Source: Amphibalanus amphitrite
Taxonomy: Eukaryota; Arthropoda; Thecostraca; Balanomorpha; Balanidae
Reading direction: 5' to 3'
Length of the DNA stretch: 64,000 nucleotides
Assembly (NCBI RefSeq): GCF_019059575.1
Contig: NW_024881587.1
Location: forward strand, 837,001 to 901,000
Shown: positions 33,831 through 44,827 of the stretch, piece by piece
How the letters are laid out: each line of letters opens with the position of its first letter
Numbering within the stretch: position 1 is the stretch's first letter
Translations under genes and position numbers: made by a program
The notes under the pieces: model-generated
What the model was told of the DNA's origin: nothing
Databases searched by the model: none
The model's input: only the letters and a program-made list of their open reading frames with translations

Positions 33831-34320
33831 GACAAATGTTTTTGCAAATTTTTCGCGGCGCTTCGCGCCGCCGATTCATGTACATACGTACAGGTCAATA
33901 CGAAATCGTGACTGTAATTACATAAACCAACCGTGTCAAATTGAATCAGAATTCATATGTGTACTGTGAAGGAACTCCGGCTTGTACTGTTATGCTAAAA
34001 GAGTGGTAAAATTTGTGTTTTGGAGCTGTGTTTTGACACATTCTTTTGCAAATTTTCTCGGCGCTTCGCGCCGCCGATTCATACACCAACCAATAAGAGA
34101 GATCGTGACATAACACTGACCGTGTCAAATTGAATCGGAATTCATATGTGTACTGTGAAGTAACTCCGGCTTGTACTAGCATGCTAAAAGGGTTGTAATA
34201 TTTGTGTTTTAGAGCTGTGTTTTGACAACTTTTTTGTATTTTTTTTGCGGCGCTTCGCGCCGCCGATTCATACACAGGTCAATAAGAGAGATCGTGACTG
34301 TATGCTACTAATGCATTAGG
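33828..34320. repeat. Tandem array, about 190-200-bp units with a GC hairpin
   Basis: There are 2.6 copies, each starting near TGTGTTTTGACA, then GGCGCTTCGCGCCGCCGATT (at about 33857, 34060 and 34249), then AATTGAATC.GAATTCATATG and CTCCGGCTTGTACT. GGCGC-TTC-GCGCC forms a tight hairpin in each unit. Spacings are 203 and 189 bases. Confidence 0.8.
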
Positions 34321-34628
34321 CTAAAAGTGAGGTAACTATATCTACTTCTGGGTTTTTAAGTCGGTCGATCCGACCCCCCCCCCCCCCAGTAAAAAATATG
34401 TGGCGACGCTCCTGTATAGGTGGGTTTCACTAACTAAAACTACTGAGCCGAGTGACTTACGATAAAACTTCATCTTAGAAACGACGAAGATCAAATGTCA
34501 TTTGATCTCGACATACTCGCTCCCTACCCCCCCCCCCCGGTCGTCAGAATTCATTCATCAGACCTGGCATGTCGGCCGACTGGTGACCCCCCCCAAAACG
34601 AACCCCTAGATCCGCCCTTGCCGGCTGG

Positions 34629-36298
34629 CGGCTGCGCGAGATTCCATGATGCGTGACTATTTACACACTATTTATAGCCTCTCAAATGTTCTGCGACCTT
34701 AATAATGCACCGCCATTTATTGGCATTTTGCAGCTTGCTGTTGATAACCATATTCAGCCTGTAAATCTCTTCATAGCACCGCTTATCCGGCAGTTTTCTC
34801 CTTGAATCAGCAGCTGGCTCCCCTATTGGCCTATAACGCTCGGATCTCCATTGTTTGATGGGAAGGGGAAGGCAGACGACGGACAATTTTGACCGCTATA
34901 GGAGCTGGTCGCTTATCTGCGATGCCCTTTGCTAGCGACGGGGAGGACGACTCACACGGGTGCGAGTGATCCGGATGGCCTGGGACGCTGTCCTAGAACA
35001 GGCGTATCCGTGCTGCTCAGTGCTTGCGGCCGCTGAGCGGCGTCGGCCGAGACAATTCACAATAGCGCATCTGTCTGCCAGCTGTTATCAAACCTGGGAT
35101 GTAAGTAACGAGCAAAAGTCAAAGATGAGCTGTTACCGTATTCCTACTCAACGTAAAAAGTCACCCCGCCTGCGTTATTACTTTCTGCAGGGACATCTAC
35201 TTTTGCAAAATACATGTCTACTTTTCTGCACTGGATTAACGTCCCTAGTTCTTATCTGTAAAGCGAAGTCTTATCATATCAGTAAGAATTGACACCATTT
35301 CATTCAGCATCGCATAGGCATTCATGGCCGAGTTTTTATGCAATCAGATACCAGCGTTAGTTCTTATCACGGGTGTTGTGTTTTTATCAGCGGCGACGAC
35401 CTACCGTAACGGTGGCACTCGTTACGGTATCGGGTGTGCGGCCTGCGCAGACCGAGGGACGGGCTCAGTCGTGTGTCCCGCTCGTCTCGTCATCCGCCGC
35501 GCATATTTCCGTGAATAGCCGAGCCAGTCTGAGCTTCCGTCGCCCGCGCCGGCTCTGCTGAGTCACTATTTTTCAACCGCGCCGGCCGCAGTAAACAATC
35601 CCCGGAACGCATTTACTGTCTGCAGTTCTGGGAATTGCCACTCAGACAGATCAGCACTGCTGGCATTGAAACTAGAAAAGAAAAACAACCCTCGTTTCAC
35701 CATCGATCAAAATCTCCAGATCGGTCTTAGCGAGGCACTGGCCGGAGGCGCAGTTCCCTCCGAGGCCGGGGTCGGTCGGCGCTGTGACCTGTTGTGTTTG
35801 GCCCGACCCCGCGGCCGGCTGTCCGCAGGCGGCGACCCGCCGCGGGGCCGGGTCCCGTGGTCGGCCGCGCCGGTCGTATTTCGCGCTGATGGCCGGTGCG
35901 CGTCTCCTCCGGCAGAAATAGCCTCGTCGGACGACAAACACGCGCGCCTTCCGGGTGCCGCGGGGGCCGACCGCGCTCCCCCGGGGGACGGGGGGGGGGG
36001 GGCGGCTGGCGACCGGTGATAAGTCCGCCACGACGCCTCTGCCCAGCGGCCGTGGCCCCCATTTCAATTTGGCGCAGTGGGCCGGCCTCGAATCGGGCAC
36101 CTGCCAGCCCCTCCGCGACCACCCCATCCGTCCCCTCCCCGGCCCGGCGCGGCGGTCGGTGCCCTCTGGGTGACGTCACAGCGCAGAGGGGCGCCGCCTG
36201 CCCGTCAGCGGGGGCGGCGGGCGGTGTTTGCGCCCGCGGCCCCGCGGTAGCACAGACGGAGACAGGCGGCGCCCGGGGGCGGTCGTCCCAGCGAGTAG
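34629..36298. other. Non-coding; GC-rich from about 35560
   Basis: 34640-35100 is unique. A GTAAGT donor-like site at 35101 follows an open stretch but has no other support. 35560-36290 is a strongly CpG-rich island with long open frames on both strands and no recognisable domain. The TTAGG foldback inserted at its edge. Confidence 0.4.
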
Positions 36299-36306
36299 AA
36301 GGAATC

Positions 36307-37020
36307 GGGGGACCATCAAAGCGTCCAAAACCGCAGCATCCAAGGTACGCAACATCCAAAACCGCAGCGTCCAAAGTACGCAACGTCCAAAATACGTCCA
36401 AAATCGGGTATATAGGGAGCATTCACAACGTCCAAAACCGAAACATCCAAAACCGCAACATCCAAAACGTATCATCCAAAAACGCAACATCCAAGGACGC
36501 ATCATCCAAAGTACGCAACATCCAAAGTACGCAACATCCAAAGTACGCAACATCCAAAACCGTTAGGTTAGGATAGGTTAGGCTAGGTTAGGTTAGGTTA
36601 GGTTTTCTTATCCCCGGTAGGCATAAATCAGTAGGTTAGGTTAGGTTAGGTTAGGTTAGGTTAGGTTAGGTTGGGTTTCCTTATCCCCGGTAGGCAAAAA
36701 TCAGTAGGTTAGGTTAGGTTAGGTTAGGTTGGGTTAGGGATAGGCAAAAATCAGTAGGTTAGGTTAGGTTAGGTTAGGTTAGGTTAGGTTAGGTTGGTTT
36801 TGGATGTTGCGTGCCTTGGATGTCGTGGTCTTGGACGTTGTGGTTTTGGAGATTACGTACTTTGGATGTTGCGTTTTTGGATGTTTCGGTTTTGGACTTT
36901 GTGAATGCCCCCTATAAACCCGATTTTGGACGTATTTTGGACGTTGCGTACTTTGGACGCTGCGGTTTTGGATGTTGCGTACTTTGGATGCTGCGGTTCT
37001 GGACGCTTTGATACGGACCC
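36307..37020. mobile_element. Foldback element with (TTAGG)n core, copy 1
   Basis: A perfect 8-bp target duplication, AAGGAATC, lies at 36299-36306 and 37021-37028. The 714-bp element begins GGGGGACCATCAAAGCG and ends, read inward, GGGTCCGTATCAAAGCG. The arms (about 36307-36562 and 36785-37020) are inverted copies of each other, built from 15-16-base units (CATCCAAAGTACGCAA, CATCCAAAACCGCAG). The centre is arthropod-telomere-like TTAGG repeats in blocks separated by a spacer containing TATCCCCGGTAGGC. There is no coding capacity. The 8-bp duplication and long modular inverted arms fit foldback/hAT-like DNA elements. The TTAGG core is the odd part. Confidence 0.88.
36563..36797 (+). repeat. 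Interstitial (TTAGG)n blocks
   Basis: Several blocks of exact TTAGG pentamers are interrupted by three spacers (near 36603, 36669 and 36740). The spacers carry TCCTTATCCCCGGTAGGC and AAATCAGTA or shortened forms. Confidence 0.95.
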
Positions 37021-37028
37021 AAGGAATC

Positions 37029-40000
37029 TTGGTCCCAGCCCCGGTACAGGGAGTTTGAGTTCCGAGAGCGCAGAGCCGCTCGCCATTCCGTGCCGTGGCC
37101 CGTTTTGCGGTCGGGTGCGGTTGTCTGGGTCAAGTAGTGGCTATTTTCAGTAGGCGCGCCCATCTGTCTCTCTTATGACCGTGTCGGCGATAACGCTCTC
37201 TCGCTCTCTCCCTCGTCCCCTCTGCCGCGGCGAATCGATGCCGTGATGGGCCGGCGGTCCCCGCGGGCGGCGGCGCCATGACCGGTCTGAACGGAATGCC
37301 GGAGCGGCTCTGGGCCGCGCGCATATTTCTCCGAACGGCCGACCTTGAGAGGAGGGCGGGCCGGAGAGGGGACGGGCCCGGATTACTCCCCAGGGAACGG
37401 GGTAGCGAGGATCACAGGGGAGCGGTCCGTAACCCGACACCGAACCCAGCTGGTGCAGGAATGTCGCCGAAAACAGGCCGTCCGTCATACGAGAAGGATG
37501 GGGCACAGCGGCCTCTTTGGCAATACTTGACGCTGAAATTCCGAGTAATTCAGCAAATTATTACATTTGCTGATTTATTCTATAAATTTTATAATTGTGC
37601 GATGCTTCTTTTGCCTTACGTTGTGTTCTGAGTAAAAGAACTCGATCATATTATATTTAATATTTATTTCAAATTGTCAAAGATTGATCGACGGTCATTC
37701 ATCGGACACTGGGAAGTAGGTAATTGCGCAAAGCTGCTCTGTCAACTAATATTTTACAATACTGTACTGTTTCGTGTTTAACGATTGCCTATTTACAACT
37801 GCACTGCATATTTTAGCTTCTCTCATCCGGTGAATAAATTCGTCTGTATTGTCATGTATTGTTTCCTTGATCTAAACATAAATGGTGCACATTGAACCAG
37901 TGTCGTTTTTTATTCCGTTGTCATTCATTGACCTTGTAAAATATTCCACGTAGGATATGTCATTCTGCCGCGTTTTGCTGGAACATTTTTATTATGTCGA
38001 CATCGTTCATGATATTGCCTTGCTAAACATTCAGTGTATCCCTATAGGCTGTTTCCAACGACGGTTTGCGCAGTTGAAGCGTCGCCGCAGGCTTCGAGAA
38101 TCCATTTGAGCGGCAGCTCTGTGAGTGTTCAGGGCGGACCGTTTTGGCGAAAGTGGGTCCGCGCGGCGCCCCGGTGCCGGCTGAGTCAGCGTCGGCCATC
38201 TGTGGGCCACCTGTGGCCGCGCGCCGTCCCCGCTCCTCACTCCACCGCGCCTCCACCGAGCGGCGGCGCAGCGGCGGGTTCACGGCCGAGCCGCCAGCCG
38301 GAACCGGCCGCCGGCCGCACCTCCTCACTGCCGCCGGGGCCAAGGCCAGGCCAGGCCGCCCCGAACCACGCCGGGCCTGCAGCCGAGCACCGCCCGGCCC
38401 GGCCACTACACAAATAAACCCGCCCGGCCGCGGCCATGTTTTTGCTGTGGCGACTGGGCAGAGGCCACGAGGCTGAGGGAAGAGCGAGGAGCTGGAACGT
38501 GACTGCTCGGCGCGTGTAGCGCTTCTTATCCGTCCGCCTCCGCTGCGTGTGTTGTGCTTTTCCTAGTTCCGAGAACGTAACAGCGCGCTCATTTGTTCCC
38601 TCGTTACTACGGATGTTTCTAAATATATCTAACTCCTTGTTCAGCAGAAAAGGTGGAACAAAGCAAGCGAGCGTCAGCGCCCACTGTTCGTTTGCGTCAG
38701 TAACTTGCGTAGTGTTCCTGAATCCTGCATAATCCATATGCTTGCACTCGCATTTCATATGCCGACATGAACGGAAACATAAGGCGAATATTGAGTTTGG
38801 AGAAGGTAATGTGCTATGTTATAATTGCTATACCAATTGCTCGATCGCCCAAACTGGCGGTGGTCCGATATGTGGTGGGAGCTAGTCATGGGTCATGTCA
38901 TGGGTCCTCTTTAACTCCTGCCTCCGCCCAGAGGGAGAGTCGTTTCACCCAAGGGAGGTCAGCCTCTATCCCCGAGATGCAGCAGCTCCTACCAGAGGAC
39001 AGCGGTACATACGTTACGACGCCCCAGATAAGGCATGCGTCTCCGCCCCGTTTGACGCATCGCTGCCGCCATTGGCGTCTCCCAGCAGAGCCGTTTTCTA
39101 TAGGATGCAGGCGTTGGTTGCCGCTTCCCTGCACGTCTCCGAGCTGCCGCGGCACAGGACGGTGTTCGCATGGCGCCGCCAGCTCTCACCAGACATAGGT
39201 ACAGAGCTGCTGGTAGCTCCCGATACTTATATATGTACCCGCTGCTAGCTCATCAATACTTGCTGTTAGCTCCCCACCACACCCACTGACACTATTAGTT
39301 TCCCTGGCGGAAGGCGGGACACCCAATCCTTCTGTAAGGAGAGAGTGTAAATGAGGTAGGGAGGGACTATCGCTCTCCCTTGCTGTGAAGGGATAAGGGA
39401 GCGTTTCAATTGTGAAGGGAGGAAGGGGCACCCTGTTTCTCTGGAGATGGTGTGAGCAGGGCCCGTGGGAGCCGGGAGGAACACTAGCGGGCAGTGGGAG
39501 TGGGTAGACCGGAGGGAGGGAGAGAGTGGGAGGGAGAGAGGGAGGAGGCCGTCGGCCGCCGTGGGAGGAGCCTGCGGGCGCGCTCCGGGCTCCGCCGAGA
39601 CGTCGTATTGATTGGACGCCGGCAGCAGCGGCGGCGGCAGCCCGTGCGCCGCCGAGGCCGAACGGCACGGCTGCCGGCGCCAGATGAAAAACTGGCGGAA
39701 ACGTGCCACTCGATATGGGCAGCTCAGCAATTATAGCAACGCGATTAGAGTACGCTACCTGTATTGTATTTCTTAGAGGTAACTATTTGAGCCGAGCTGC
39801 TAGTCCAAAGGTCATTGTGCGCAGTAAAAAAGCTCTAAAAAAACTGCACCCGGGCACATAATGCCCGAGTTTGTTTGCGCCACATGCGGTGTTACTCCGT
39901 GCTGGGCTAGGACTGGGATTGATCGAGAGGACGCCTATATATAGGCACTTGTGTGGCCGGAACCGATACCTGCAGCTGATGTTTATAACGTCGGCTGACC

Positions 40001-41938
40001 TTTACATTTTGCAGCCAATAATGTTTACATATCCAATAAGACGCATTTTATACCTCAGCTGCCAATTTTGATCATAAAATAACAGTTCTACAGCACCACA
40101 CTTTGCATAGAAGACTGTCGTCCGCTGCCTACCATCTAATACAATTGCTTTTTATGAACTCTGCCACAGGAACTTTGTATCATCTGATCAGTGACCATGC
40201 ACTCCGCTGGGCTGGGGGCGGCGGCCGACTGCGCCGGGACAATGTCCCTTTCCAGCTGAGCTCGTTTGACGCTGCAGCCACGCCCAGTGGTCAGTCGAAG
40301 CCCGGCTCTGTCGGCGCCCATTCCGGGCCGGTCCGACCAGCCATTTTGAGCGACTGGTCGCCGCCGCGCGCTGGTCGCGCAGCAGCAGCCATCTTCGCCC
40401 GTCGGCCGGTCGCACTGTCGGCGGTCGGAGCTATAGAGTGGTTCACTGTCCAACTGGAGACCCGACACTGTCCACGCACTGTCTACGCACTGTGCAACAG
40501 AGCCGACACTGTCCACGTACTGTCCAGATATATAGTTAGACCCGACGCTGTCCACTGTCGGTAGAGTCTCTGGCTGGGTTTGCTGGGCCCAGATAGATAC
40601 GCTGGCCAAAGTATATACAACTGGTTAGCTGCTGGTTTAAACGGTAGACCCAGCTGGTTCTAAAGCTGAAAGTTGGCCGTTGGTCCGTCTGCCACGCGGT
40701 CATATTGCAGGACGAGAGGAGGGCCGCCATCTTTTTGTGGACGATCGACGACCGACGATCGATGGGAGTCCAGCTGGCAGCTGAACATGATGACTGATAT
40801 CTGATGTCACAAAACTGCAGCGGGACGACGAGACGGGGTATCTGCGCTATATGTAAACGCAGTTCTTTTGATGTCACCGGACCTCTTTGTCCCCCGCACC
40901 TGCATCATTCCGATCCAGATTAGAACACATACCTACATGCGCAAAATTTGAATGATTTTACGACATAACGATGTGTAAGCTTCAAAACAACAGCCTCGAG
41001 CCGCGAGTGTTTGTGTCTCACGTCGAGTGCGAAGCCACCATAACGGCACTTCAGTAGGTAATAGGCATCCCTATCAGCGTTCTCTGCGCAGAGCGATGTC
41101 AGCATGGGTGGGTATAGGACGGTGTGCCTCTTCAGAGCGATTTCGAAACCGTCTGCCCTGTCAGCCCCGCTATCGGTGAATGCCACCCCTCGCACCGGGG
41201 GAGGGGCATCTTCTTGGATTACTAGGACGATTACGGGATATAGATAGTACCTACAGGAGATAGAGGCATCATTGGGGGTCTTGAGTAATGATCTAGGAAT
41301 GATGAAATCCAAGTTCATCTGTTCCTGCGATTTGCAAGCATCGCAGTATAGGCTCTAGTCGGACAAATAAGTCAAGCTGCAGCGATTGTAATGATGTAAC
41401 ATTTTTTGAGCATGATGATTACCAATAAAAAATGTTAGAATTTATCTTTTCTTTATCAGAGAAAATAATCGAAATGTCCAAAAGAAGTTTTTGAGCCTGA
41501 TTCTTCTTCGGTGGAATCAAGATCAAATTTCGATTAGTTTTTCCGATATTATGACCAGACCATACGGTCAATGCTCATCTTTAAAGATGCAACGATCTCT
41601 ATGAGGATACATGGATGCATGGGAGAACTTGTTACGGAAGTGGATAGAAAGTTCTTTTCACTGAAATGCACTGGAAATAGGCATACCTATGTGTTTGTCT
41701 TTCCCGCTAAACGTTAAAAATACAAATTTTCACCATAAAGGTATGCAGTAAAGTTTGCGATAGATGCGATTATCTCACTGCGTAGAGTAAACGTCGGCTT
41801 TAAACGCGCGTAACGCTTTAAACGTCGAGATTATCAGCTATATTTGCAAGCTAAATACTATCAAGAAAATAGGTAATTGTTCTCATGTCTATGGCCTGGC
41901 AATTATATTCAATATCGTCTATCGGGTGAGTTCAATAT
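37029..41938. other. Non-coding with GC-rich islands
   Basis: 37030-37520 has moderate GC. 37530-38030 is AT-rich and blank. 38040-38480 is a CpG-rich island. 39320-39560 is purine-rich (GGGAGGGAGAGAG). 39560-39680 is GC-rich. 39937-39952 holds a TATATATA-containing palindrome. 40440-40562 repeats CACTGTCCAC/CACTGTCTAC words. 40740-40770 has CGACGATCGA palindromes. 41340-41938 is AT-rich. Open frames here show no recognisable domains. Confidence 0.4.
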
Positions 41939-42041
41939 TGAATGATATGCAAATGAAATTCAAGTACACATTTTCCAAGTTCTACTTTATATTCTGAATC
42001 ATCCGCAGTTTCCCGTTCTCGTCACACTCATTTAATTAACA
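41939..42041 (-). repeat. 3' LTR (103 bp)
   Basis: Identical to 44719-44821. The identity also covers 42042-42047, inside the element. No polypurine tract precedes it. Confidence 0.85.
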
Positions 42042-42769
42042 CTTGTGGGTCAAGAGTCTCGTCCCAGTAAAACTTGCTGTTGCCTTTAGTTTTGAGCAGT
42101 TCTCTGAAGGGTGACATGACCTCAGACTGGGCAAACGCGTAGGAGACTTGGTTAACCAGCCCGAACCAGCTTCTGACTCCTGTGAGGTTGGATGGCGTCG
42201 GAAAGTTACGGATGGCGTCGAGAAGCCGTCCCGCTGGTTTGTACCCGTCAGCAGTGACTGTGAAACCAGCGAAGTCAACGGTGTCCGCCCCGAAAGAGAA
42301 TTTAGAAGGGTTGAACACGACGCCGTGTTCCCCACAGAGCGTGATGTAGTGCACGGTGTGCCAAAAGGCCTCCTCCAGTGATCCGTCCCAGAGCAAAGAG
42401 TCGTCGACACACCTTCTAAGACGCTCCGTCCCTGCAGTGATGTCATCCATGCGGCGTGTATAGCCGTCACCGGAGGCGTGAAATCCCTGAGGTGCGCGCT
42501 TGTAGCGATACCTTCCCCACTCAGTTATGAAGGTTGTCGCTTCTCTCGCGTTCTCGGCCAGTGATAGGCTATGGTAGCCATTCCATGCGTCCAGGGTAGT
42601 CTTCTTTGTCCCGGGTGGCACGCTAGCGACGAGATTGAAGGGACTGGGCGTATGGTGAGTCTCTCGGAGGGTGGCCTCGTTCACCCGCTGGAGGTCTACT
42701 GTCCGACGAGGAGAGCCATCCTTTTTCGCTGCGACCACCATCCTCGAACACCACTCAGCGTGTCGGGGT
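42042..42769 (-). pseudogene. LTR-element reverse transcriptase, truncated
   Basis: This continues Pol after a frame change at about 42755-42770. RT blocks in order are MVVAAKKDGSPRRTVDL, LDAWNGYHSL, RAPQGFHASGDGY, the active site CVDD (residues 127-130 of the 253-codon frame) and VDFAGFTV. Gypsy-type RTs usually read Y/F-V/I-DD, so C in the first position is a variant, with both aspartates kept. The frame ends at 42028, having run a few codons into the LTR. The RNase H tether and domain and the integrase are absent, so the copy cannot be autonomous. Confidence 0.85.
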
Positions 42770-44758
42770 TCCCTGTGGCACCGGCTCAATTATGCCAAGA
42801 CGTACGTCTTGGTCCAGACCGGCCTTTACCTGTCTTTTCCAGTGGTGGGGGACTGGAATGGGCGTATGAACAGCCGTCGGTGTTGCATCGGCCTTGAACT
42901 GGATATCTAGTGGTGTGCCCGTCATCTCCTGGAGTGGCTGGTGCTCGCAGGTATTGAATGCGCTGCTGGCAAAATGGTCTCTGATCCAGTGCTCTAACTT
43001 CTCCCTGTTTTCCTCGACGGCTGGAAGCGGCATCTTCTCCGGGATCGCGGGCACTGGTGACCTCTTCAGACACCCACAGGGCGCTGTGTGGGTCTGTGCT
43101 TTGTTGACCTCATCTGGGTCTGTGCGCTGGGACGTAACCTTAGATCCGTCCGGTCCGTTTTCGGGCAAAGGGAAGTGTTCCGGCACGACTCCCAGGTCTC
43201 TGAGGGCCCTTTCAGATAAATAGAGGCCGTGCGTGTTGCGCGAGATGTACACTACTTGTCTAGTGACTCGTCCTTTGGCCTCAATCCTCAGCAGAAGTGA
43301 GCCTATCACCTCCAATCGTGTGCCCGTTACGCCAATGATGCGGTGTGAGGTCTTCAGGAGAAGGTGTTCCGGACAGCGCAGGAGTTTCAAAATCTCCATC
43401 CCCCCAGAGCAGGTCATGGCTCCAGTGTCAGCGCACGCTGTGGCGCGCACGCCGTGGTCGACTTTACTGCGCTCGATCCCTGTGAGACGCTTCCCGAATC
43501 TGGAATGGGCTTCCTGCATGATGGTGAGCGTGACTGGAAGTTCTGGATGGCGTTTTGGCTGGCAAGTCGTGAACTGACCATCTTTCCACTCCATGTGAGA
43601 CACTGATTGTGCACTGCTTTGGGAGACTGTAGATCTGGCAGTAGTGCTAGACGGCAGGGCGCTGGCTGACTGAGCCGGTCCGGAGACGTTAGCGTGCGCT
43701 GATATCTCATCCATACCGTCTCCGAACGCGTCCAGGGACGACTCAGCGCTTGCACTCACTGGCTGGGCAGCCCGACATGCACGAGCGAAGTGATTTCGCT
43801 TCTGACAATTTGTGCAAGTCTTACCACGTGCTGGGCAGGATGAGTGCTGGTACTTGTTGCCGGACGTCCTGTGCCGCCCTCCGCACCAGCGACACGGACT
43901 GAGCTCCTCCTGGCTGTCAGCATTGGGCGGCTTGTCAGGTTTGTGTCGCTGCTGTTGATATGCAGAGCGATGAGCCGCCGCAATATCTGGTGCTGCCTGT
44001 CTGCTGGTCGGCAACACGCCCGTCTGAAGCTGCTTCTCGCTATCGTCGGCAGCCTGCATCGTGAGAAGGGCCTGGAATTTCTGTGCGAATGTCGGATACC
44101 GATCGGCTGCCGACAGAATTTGGCTTTGATGCTCTGGGTTGTAAAGACCGACAACCATCTGCGTCTGTAGCACGTCCTCCTCGTAACTGATCGGGCCGGG
44201 CTCGGTGCTTTCTGCGTGAGGTCTATGCGCAGTTACTGAGAAGTCGCAGAGAGCGGCTTTGGAACGTAGCCGCGCTACGAAATGCGTGATATCCTCACCT
44301 TGGGCCTGTCGAAGTGCGTGGAACTGGCTCCGATGAACCGCAGTATGCAGGCCACGAACTGCCACCGCCTTTATCTGAGAGAGAAGATCGGCCTCATTCG
44401 ACTGACTTAGAGTGGTTCCTCGCAAGTGGAACAACTGTCTTTCCAACTCCGGGCTGCATGCCGATAGGAGCTCGTGTCTGATGGCTTCCTCTCTAACAAG
44501 TCCAGCGACTGTCTTGTATCTTTCCCATTGAAAGAGAAACAATCTCCAGTCTTCGTCACTGGCATCCAAGGCTACCGTCGGGCGGCATGCCCGTGGTGTT
44601 GCTGTCGAGTTTTCTCTCGTCAGGAGAGCACGAAACTGCAGTTCGGTGAGAGTAATTAGAACAGGATTCTGTGTGTTTTGTGGTGGGTTCATTTCATTTT
44701 CTTCCACCGACCGCGCCATGAATGATATGCAAATGAAATTCAAGTACACATTTTCCAA
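42770..44758 (-). CDS. Gag-protease-RT N-terminus polyprotein of the LTR element
   Basis: The open frame is 667 codons, ending at 42755. Its first ATG lies inside the LTR, so the true start is more likely the later ATG giving MNPPQNTQ (about residue 23). Gag includes ALDASDEDWRLFLFQWERYK (around 63-82). Two zinc-binding clusters follow: an irregular one at about 289-308 and a canonical CX2CX4HX4C knuckle at 315-328. The aspartic protease signature ADTGA sits at 443-447. The RT N-terminal lead (FKADATP..VPHHWK) is near the end. Gag would form the particle and bind RNA, and the protease would cleave the polyprotein. The frame breaks near 42755-42770, and RT homology continues in another frame. 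Confidence 0.85.
44701..44718 (-). promoter_or_regulatory. Putative primer-binding site
   Basis: The first bases after the LTR on the minus strand are TGGCGCGGTCGGTGG. They start with TGG, complementary to the CCA end of a tRNA, and begin exactly at the LTR boundary. The specific tRNA is not assigned. Confidence 0.6.
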
Positions 44759-44821
44759 GTTCTACTTTATATTCTGAATCATCCGCAGTTTCCCGTTCTC
44801 GTCACACTCATTTAATTAACA
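44719..44821 (-). repeat. 5' LTR (103 bp, TG..CA)
   Basis: On the minus strand it begins TGTTAATTAAATGAG and ends CATATCATTCA. The match to the other LTR continues 6 bases beyond the TG end (to 44827), giving 109 identical bases in all. Confidence 0.85.
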
Positions 44822-44827
44822 CTTGTG

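Larger units (their letters stand above)
32833..34620. mobile_element. hAT-like element with two internal tandem arrays
   Basis: A perfect 8-bp duplication, CCGGCTGG, lies at 32825-32832 and 34621-34628. The left end is CAGTGGCGGATCCTGGGG and the right end read inward is CAAGGGCGGATCTAGGGG. The CAGTGGCGGATCC-type terminus followed by a G-run is a frequent hAT form. At 1.8 kb it has no transposase-like frame. It carries a 24-bp array (33405-33830) and a roughly 190-200-bp tandem array (33828-34320). A second hAT-like end (CAGGAGCGTCGCCA, minus strand, at about 34398-34411) suggests a nested or composite element. Confidence 0.8.
41939..44821 (-). mobile_element. LTR retrotransposon, Ty3/Gypsy type, internally deleted
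   Basis: On the minus strand the order is LTR (44821-44719), primer-binding-like site, Gag, protease and partial reverse transcriptase, then LTR (42041-41939). RNase H, integrase and the polypurine tract are missing: pol runs straight into the second LTR. The two LTRs are identical, suggesting a recent event. No short target duplication is seen (41934-41938 AATAT against 44822-44826 CTTGT). The very short LTRs resemble the Mag-like lineage, an inference from LTR size and Gag style. Confidence 0.85.

Noticed and set aside
33487-33885. Octapeptide-repeat protein on the minus strand
   Set aside because: The frame is open because the minisatellite unit is 24 bases. It lies within a hAT element and lacks a start context.
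33828-34320. CRISPR array
   Set aside because: The units are about 190-200 bases with no short repeat-spacer pattern, and the window is eukaryotic.
35666-36422. Several overlapping 110-230-codon frames
   Set aside because: They arise from a GC island and run into the 15-16-base repeat units of the foldback element.
36563-36797. True chromosome end or telomere-fusion site
   Set aside because: The TTAGG blocks sit inside inverted arms with an 8-bp target duplication, and a second copy exists, so a mobile element explains them better.
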